Positions 7,573-11,284 of a DNA stretch of 11,284 bases are shown piece by piece (within the stretch, counting starts at the first letter, position 1; every line of letters begins with the position of its first letter). The stretch is from Rhodanobacter sp. UBA5168 (GTDB lineage Bacteria > Pseudomonadota > Gammaproteobacteria > Xanthomonadales > Rhodanobacteraceae): positions 1 to 11,284 of the forward strand of contig DHXA01000103.1 of the NCBI GenBank assembly GCA_002413455.1. Reading direction: 5' to 3'. The notes under the pieces were generated by a model. That model worked only from the letters and a program-made list of their open reading frames with translations. It searched no databases and was not told the DNA's origin. The translations under genes and the position numbers were made by a program.

Positions 7573-7580
7573 TTACCCGC

Positions 7581-8987
7581 ATGCGCCTTTCCACCCACGG
7601 CCCGTTCATCGGCCTGACCTCCCTGCTGCTGGCCGTGCCCCTGTTGCTGTCGACGCCACGCGCCGATGCCCAGCGCGCGCCTGCCCCAGCATCCAGCGTG
7701 GCGGCCCCGCCGGTCGACTTGCCTCCTACCGACAGCCATGCCGACGCACCGGCCAGTTCCAGTTCCAGCGACGATCAGGTGAGCCTGGACGACATCCGCA
7801 ACTTCAGCCGCGTCTACGAAGTGGTGCGTCAGGCCTATGTGGAGAAGGTCGACAACAAGACCCTGATGAAGGCAGCGATCACCGGCATGCTCAGCGGCCT
7901 CGATCCGCATAGCGAATACCTCGACAAGGACGGCCTGGCCCAGCTCAACGAAGACACCACCGGCGAATACAGCGGCCTCGGCATCGAGGTGCTTCAGGTC
8001 GACGGCGGCCTGCGCATCGTCTCGCCAATCGACGATACCCCGGCAGCACGTGCCGGCATCAAGCCCGGCGACAACATCGTCAAGATCAACGGCACGTTGA
8101 TCGATCCGCAGAACGTGGACGACATGTTCAAGCAACTGCGCGGCAAACCCGGCAGCAAGATCGCGCTGACCATCGCGCACCAGAACAGCGACAAGCTGAT
8201 CGACCTGCAGCTGGTGCGCGAGAACATCTCGATCAGCAGCGTCAAGGTGCGCGAGCTGGAACCGGGCTACGCTTATCTGCGGATCAGCCAGTTCCAGGAC
8301 GACACCGCCGGCGACCTGGACCGCAAGCTCGGCGAACTCGTCAAGAAGAGCGGTCCGCAGAAGGGCGCGGTGCTGGATCTTCGCAACAACCCAGGCGGCC
8401 TGCTTACAGCTGCCGTGGGCGTCAGCGACGACTTCCTCGACTCCGGCATCATTGTCACCACCCGCGGCCGGCTGCAGGACGCCAACATGAGTTTCAACGC
8501 GCATCCCGGTGATCAGCTCAACGGTGCGCCGATGATCGTGCTGACGAACAACGGCACCGCCTCGGCTGCCGAGATCGTCTCCGGCGCGCTGAAGGACAAT
8601 CGCCGCGCGCTGATCATGGGCCAGCGCACGTTCGGCAAGGGCGTGGTGCAGACCGTGCTGCCGCTGGACGCCGACCATGCGGTGAAGATCACCACCGCGC
8701 GCTACTACACGCCGAACGGCACCTCGATCCAGGCCCAGGGCATCAGGCCGGACATCGCCTTGGCCGATCTCACCGTGAACAAGTCCGACAGCGGCCCGTC
8801 GCTGATCAGTTCCGAAGCCGACCTGCCGAATCATCTGGCCAATGAAAATATCAAGCCGGGCACCGACATCAACGACGACGGCAGTGCCGCCGATGCCACA
8901 CTGGCGACCGGCGACTATGCATTGTCGCAGGCGTTGAATGTGCTCAAGGGCATGGCCCTCGGTCACGCCAGCGCGGAACGCCACTGA
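7581..8987 (+). CDS. ctpA: Carboxyl-terminal processing protease, peptidase family S41A
   Basis: A 468-aa periplasmic serine protease of the CtpA/Prc type, which removes or degrades from the C-termini of envelope proteins; in Pseudomonas the relative CtpA degrades peptidoglycan endopeptidases. Residues 1-30 are a signal peptide (cleavage ADA before Gln31), then a Pro/Ala/Ser-rich linker to about 67. LDPHSEYLDKDGL precedes a PDZ domain starting near Gly132 (GLGIEV). The S41 core has LDLRNNPGG, nucleophile Ser328 in GTASAAEI, Lys353 in TFGKG and Gln357. The Ser-Lys spacing of 25 matches plant D1 protease. All catalytic residues are present. The preceding 128-bp gap holds only a weak hairpin (7459-7488) and no clear promoter, so cotranscription with envC is plausible. 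An envC-ctpA pair is known from pseudomonads, fitting joint control of peptidoglycan hydrolysis. Confidence 0.95.
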   Translation: MRLSTHGPFIGLTSLLLAVPLLLSTPRADAQRAPAPASSVAAPPVDLPPTDSHADAPASSSSSDDQVSLDDIRNFSRVYEVVRQAYVEKVDNKTLMKAAITGMLSGLDPHSEYLDKDGLAQLNEDTTGEYSGLGIEVLQVDGGLRIVSPIDDTPAARAGIKPGDNIVKINGTLIDPQNVDDMFKQLRGKPGSKIALTIAHQNSDKLIDLQLVRENISISSVKVRELEPGYAYLRISQFQDDTAGDLDRKLGELVKKSGPQKGAVLDLRNNPGGLLTAAVGVSDDFLDSGIIVTTRGRLQDANMSFNAHPGDQLNGAPMIVLTNNGTASAAEIVSGALKDNRRALIMGQRTFGKGVVQTVLPLDADHAVKITTARYYTPNGTSIQAQGIRPDIALADLTVNKSDSGPSLISSEADLPNHLANENIKPGTDINDDGSAADATLATGDYALSQALNVLKGMALGHASAERH

Positions 8988-8993
8988 GCTGAT

Positions 8994-9008
8994 CCACTGG
9001 TCCAGTGG
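8994..9008. terminator. Small palindromic hairpin after ctpA
   Basis: CCACTGG, one base, then CCAGTGG: a perfect inverted repeat beginning seven bases after the ctpA stop. With a realistic loop the stem is five base pairs. It has no T-tract on either strand. It may assist the stronger hairpin beside it. Confidence 0.35.
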
Positions 9009-9011
9009 GCC

Positions 9012-9036
9012 CCGGTCGATCGTTGGCGATCGCCGG
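9012..9036. terminator. Probable bidirectional hairpin between convergent genes
   Basis: CCGG, a bulged T, CGATCG, a TTGG loop, CGATCG and CCGG form a 10-bp stem with one bulge. It directly abuts the stop of the efflux outer-membrane gene (9037) and follows ctpA by 24 bases. The arms are self-complementary, so both convergent transcripts would fold it. No T-tract follows in either direction. Confidence 0.55.
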
Positions 9037-10488
9037 CTAGCGCTCGCGGGTGCTGGCGGACTCCCCGGCGTGAGCCAGCCGCTCCACCGACCAGCCGCCG
9101 CCCAGCGCACGGATCAGCTGCACGCTGGCGCGCAGCTGCTGGGTATCCAGATCGAGCAGGCTGCGCTGCGCGTCGAGTGCGGCGGTCTGCGCCTGCACCA
9201 CGTCGAGATAGCCGACCGCGCCCTGCTTGTAGCGGTCCATCGCCAGATCCACCGAATGCTGCGCGGCATCGGCGGCATCCTTCTGGTCGGTCAGCGCCAC
9301 GCCGACATGATCGAGCTGGGCCAGATTGTCCTCGACCTGCGCGAACGCATTCAGCACCACGCCGCGATAGCGCGCACCGGCTTCGTCGGTCGCGGCTTTC
9401 GCGGCCTCGACGCCGGCCTTGCGGCGACCGCCATCGAAGATCGCCTCGAACAGGCTCGGACCGATCGCCCAGAAGTGATTCGGTGCAGCCAGCAGGCCGG
9501 CATAGGCGGCGCTCTGGAAACCGCCCTGCGCACTCAGCGTGAGCGAGGGGAAATACGCCGCGCGCGCCACCCCGATGCGCGCATTGGCGGCGGCCACGCG
9601 ACGCTCGGCCGCCGCGATGTCGGGGCGCCGCTGCAACAGGACCGAAGGCACACTGCCGGGCACCTGCGGCAGGTTGATCGTGGCCGTCTGCGCCGCCAGC
9701 GTGAACTGATCGGCAGAGTCGCCTACCAGCACGGCGATCGCATCCTGCAGCAGCGCGCGCTGGGCCAGCGCCTGCGACCATTGTGATTTCGCCGAGGACA
9801 GCTGGGTCTGCGCGCGCGCCACATCCAGGCCCGACACGATGCCGCCGGCGTGCAGGTCACGGGTGAGCTGCAGGGCCTTGCTGAAGGCGTCGATGCTCTG
9901 TTGCAGCAGCGCGAGCTGCTGGTCGATGCCGCGCAACTGGACATAGCTGTCGGCCAGTTGCGCCTGCAGGCTCAGCTGCGCCGAGGCGAGATCGGCGGCG
10001 GCGGCCAGCGTGTCGTCCCTGCCGGCTTCCACCGTGTTGCGCACGCGGCCCCACAGGTCGAGCTCGTAGTCGACTTCGGCGCCGGCGGTGAACGAGTTGT
10101 ACTCCGTCGGCGACGTCGCGCCGCGCAACGGCTTGGTATCGGACTGGCGATCGCGCTGCCCGTTGACGTTCGCGCTGACCTGCGGAAACAGGCTCGAGCG
10201 CGCCTGCAGGTTGAACGCCTGCGCCTGCCGGTAATGCGCCAGCGCGGCGGCCAGGTCGGCATTGCTGGCGAGCAGGCGCTGTTGCAGATGATCGAGCACG
10301 TCGTCGTGGTACAGCTGCCACCAGCGGTCGCGCGGCAATTGATCGGACGGCTGCGCGGGCTGCCACGGGCCGGTGTCCTGATAGGCCGCCGCGACGGGTA
10401 CGGCCGGCACCTGGTAGGCAGGCGCCAGCGAGCAGCCGGCCAGCGCCGCGCCGAGGAGCAGAAACAGCAGATGCTCAGGCTTTCGCAT
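9037..10488 (-). CDS. Outer-membrane factor lipoprotein of a tripartite efflux system (OprM/NodT family)
   Basis: A 483-aa TolC-like exit duct that would cross the outer membrane and join a periplasmic adaptor and an inner-membrane pump to expel small molecules. The start before RKPEHLLFLLLGAALAGC gives a lipoprotein signal with lipobox LAGC and lipidated Cys19; a start at 10548 would put 20 residues ahead of it. Two repeats of the family are visible. The first has WWQLYHDDVLDHL, then ELDLWGRVRN and GIVSGLDVARAQTQL. The second has RRPDIAAAERRVAAANARIGVARAAYFPSLTLS, then RYKQGAVGYLDVVQAQTAALDAQ. Length is typical. The start codon lies inside the 3' end of the adaptor gene (14-nt overlap) with only a weak AGG ribosome site, so translational coupling is likely. 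The substrate cannot be read from the sequence. Confidence 0.95.
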   Translation of the reverse strand: MRKPEHLLFLLLGAALAGCSLAPAYQVPAVPVAAAYQDTGPWQPAQPSDQLPRDRWWQLYHDDVLDHLQQRLLASNADLAAALAHYRQAQAFNLQARSSLFPQVSANVNGQRDRQSDTKPLRGATSPTEYNSFTAGAEVDYELDLWGRVRNTVEAGRDDTLAAAADLASAQLSLQAQLADSYVQLRGIDQQLALLQQSIDAFSKALQLTRDLHAGGIVSGLDVARAQTQLSSAKSQWSQALAQRALLQDAIAVLVGDSADQFTLAAQTATINLPQVPGSVPSVLLQRRPDIAAAERRVAAANARIGVARAAYFPSLTLSAQGGFQSAAYAGLLAAPNHFWAIGPSLFEAIFDGGRRKAGVEAAKAATDEAGARYRGVVLNAFAQVEDNLAQLDHVGVALTDQKDAADAAQHSVDLAMDRYKQGAVGYLDVVQAQTAALDAQRSLLDLDTQQLRASVQLIRALGGGWSVERLAHAGESASTRER

Positions 10489-11284
10489 GCGGCCTGGCCG
10501 AGTCGGAGGAGGTGGCGATCTGCACATGGTCGCCATCGGCAAGGCCATCGGGCGGGCTGTCGATCACCTTGTCGCCGGCGCGCAGGCCGGAGCCGATTTC
10601 CACGCTCTTGCCATAGTCGCGCGCGATGGTGACCTGCCTGAAGGCGACCTTGTCGCCCGCGCCCACCGTCGCCAGCCGGATGCCGCTGGCATCGAACACC
10701 AGCGCGCTGGCCGGCACGCTCAACGCGGCGGTGTCCGCCGCCAGATGGAAATGCACGTTGGCAAAACTTCCCGGCAGCAACTTGCCATCGCGGTTGTCCA
10801 CGCCGAGCTGGACCAGGGTGGTGCCCGAACCGGCAGTGATCGCGTGCGCCGACGCCTCGACCCTGGCGGCGAAGCTGCGTCCGGGATATTCCGGCACGTC
10901 GAGCGTTGCGCTCGCTCCCAGCGGAATCGACGGCACGTCGCTTTGCGGTACGTCCACGTAGACGCGCAGCTTGCGCACGTCCGACACCACGAACAGCGCC
11001 TGGCCTACACCGGCACTGCCGGGATTGATCAGCGCGCCAATGTCGGTATTGCGCGCCGTGACCACGCCATCGAACGGCGCGACGATGCGGCTATAGCCCT
11101 TCATCGCCTGGATGCGCTCGACGTTGGCCTTCGCGGCATCGGCCAGGGCGCGCTTGGCGGTGAAGTCACCGGTCTTCTCGTCCACTTCCTGCCTGGCGAC
11201 CGAATCGGACTTGAGCATCGACTGCCAGCGTTTGGCGGTGGTCGCGGCGAGTGCGACGTTGGCCTGCGCGCTGGCCAGGTCGGC
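10475..11284 (-). CDS. RND-type efflux periplasmic adaptor (membrane fusion protein), C-terminal 269 residues (partial)
   Basis: The open frame enters from the right edge with no start in view, so the N-terminus lies outside the window. Visible in order are the second part of the alpha-hairpin coiled coil (first 60 or so residues, from ADLASAQANVALAA), the second half of the lipoyl domain (SRIVAPFDGVVTARNTDIGALI), the beta-barrel (RKLRVYVDVPQSDVPSI; GRSFAARVEASAH) and the membrane-proximal domain (LSVPASALVFDASG to GLRAGDKVID). The adaptor would bridge an inner-membrane pump and the outer-membrane factor encoded immediately downstream. An ATG at 11218 falls in the middle of the coiled coil and is not a start. 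No transporter gene separates adaptor and duct, so the pump gene is probably upstream, past the right edge. Confidence 0.93.
   Translation of the reverse strand, partial: ADLASAQANVALAATTAKRWQSMLKSDSVARQEVDEKTGDFTAKRALADAAKANVERIQAMKGYSRIVAPFDGVVTARNTDIGALINPGSAGVGQALFVVSDVRKLRVYVDVPQSDVPSIPLGASATLDVPEYPGRSFAARVEASAHAITAGSGTTLVQLGVDNRDGKLLPGSFANVHFHLAADTAALSVPASALVFDASGIRLATVGAGDKVAFRQVTIARDYGKSVEIGSGLRAGDKVIDSPPDGLADGDHVQIATSSDSARPHAKA

Noticed and set aside
7116..7580. 5' extension of the ctpA frame into envC
   Set aside because: It would overlap envC by more than 300 bases in another frame and bury the signal peptide. ATG 7581 has GGAG eight bases upstream.
7530..9110. Minus-strand open frame of 526 codons opposite ctpA, and a similar one at 6289-7533 opposite envC
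   Set aside because: The plus-strand proteins have signal peptides, domains and catalytic motifs; the antisense frames have none.
1..11284. A novel defence, mobile or biosynthetic system
   Set aside because: Every large coding region belongs to a known housekeeping or envelope family. No integrase, transposase, toxin pair or repeat array was seen by eye.

Overview
The window is high-GC DNA with Gram-negative envelope genes. GltB with a very short propeptide, a large TonB-dependent receptor and adjacent envC-like and ctpA-like genes suggest a gammaproteobacterium of the Xanthomonadales, perhaps Rhodanobacteraceae. This is inferred from gene style, not from a marker gene. I see no tRNA, rRNA, insertion sequence, phage gene or CRISPR array. 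It reads as ordinary chromosome, and I found no convincing undescribed multi-gene system.

Left part (1-3014, minus strand): the first 920 codons of gltB, the large subunit of NADPH-glutamate synthase, run off the left edge. Its start, Shine-Dalgarno and a good sigma70-type promoter are visible. Just upstream of that promoter lies an 18-bp near-palindrome. Further right, two tandem hairpins close the transcript of the next gene.

Middle (3015-6231): a minus-strand TonB-dependent outer-membrane receptor of 935 aa, then a 409-bp divergent intergenic region. That region holds a perfect 14-bp palindrome fused to a tandem octamer repeat, and an A/T-rich inverted repeat that may lie in the receptor's leader. 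The palindrome shares the 11-mer ATATGGACGTC with the site upstream of gltB. Both sites resemble tandem met-box octamers, which is the most interesting regulatory signal here.

Right part (6232-9036, plus strand): an EnvC-like murein hydrolase activator with a degenerate LytM domain, followed by a CtpA-family carboxyl-terminal processing protease with an intact Ser/Lys/Gln active site. Together they look like a peptidoglycan-remodelling control pair in the periplasm. A 49-bp convergent gap with two strong hairpins separates them from the next unit.

Right edge (9037-11284, minus strand): a periplasmic adaptor (cut by the window edge) overlaps by 14 nt an OprM/NodT-type outer-membrane factor lipoprotein. 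These are two parts of a tripartite efflux pump whose inner-membrane transporter must lie outside the window.
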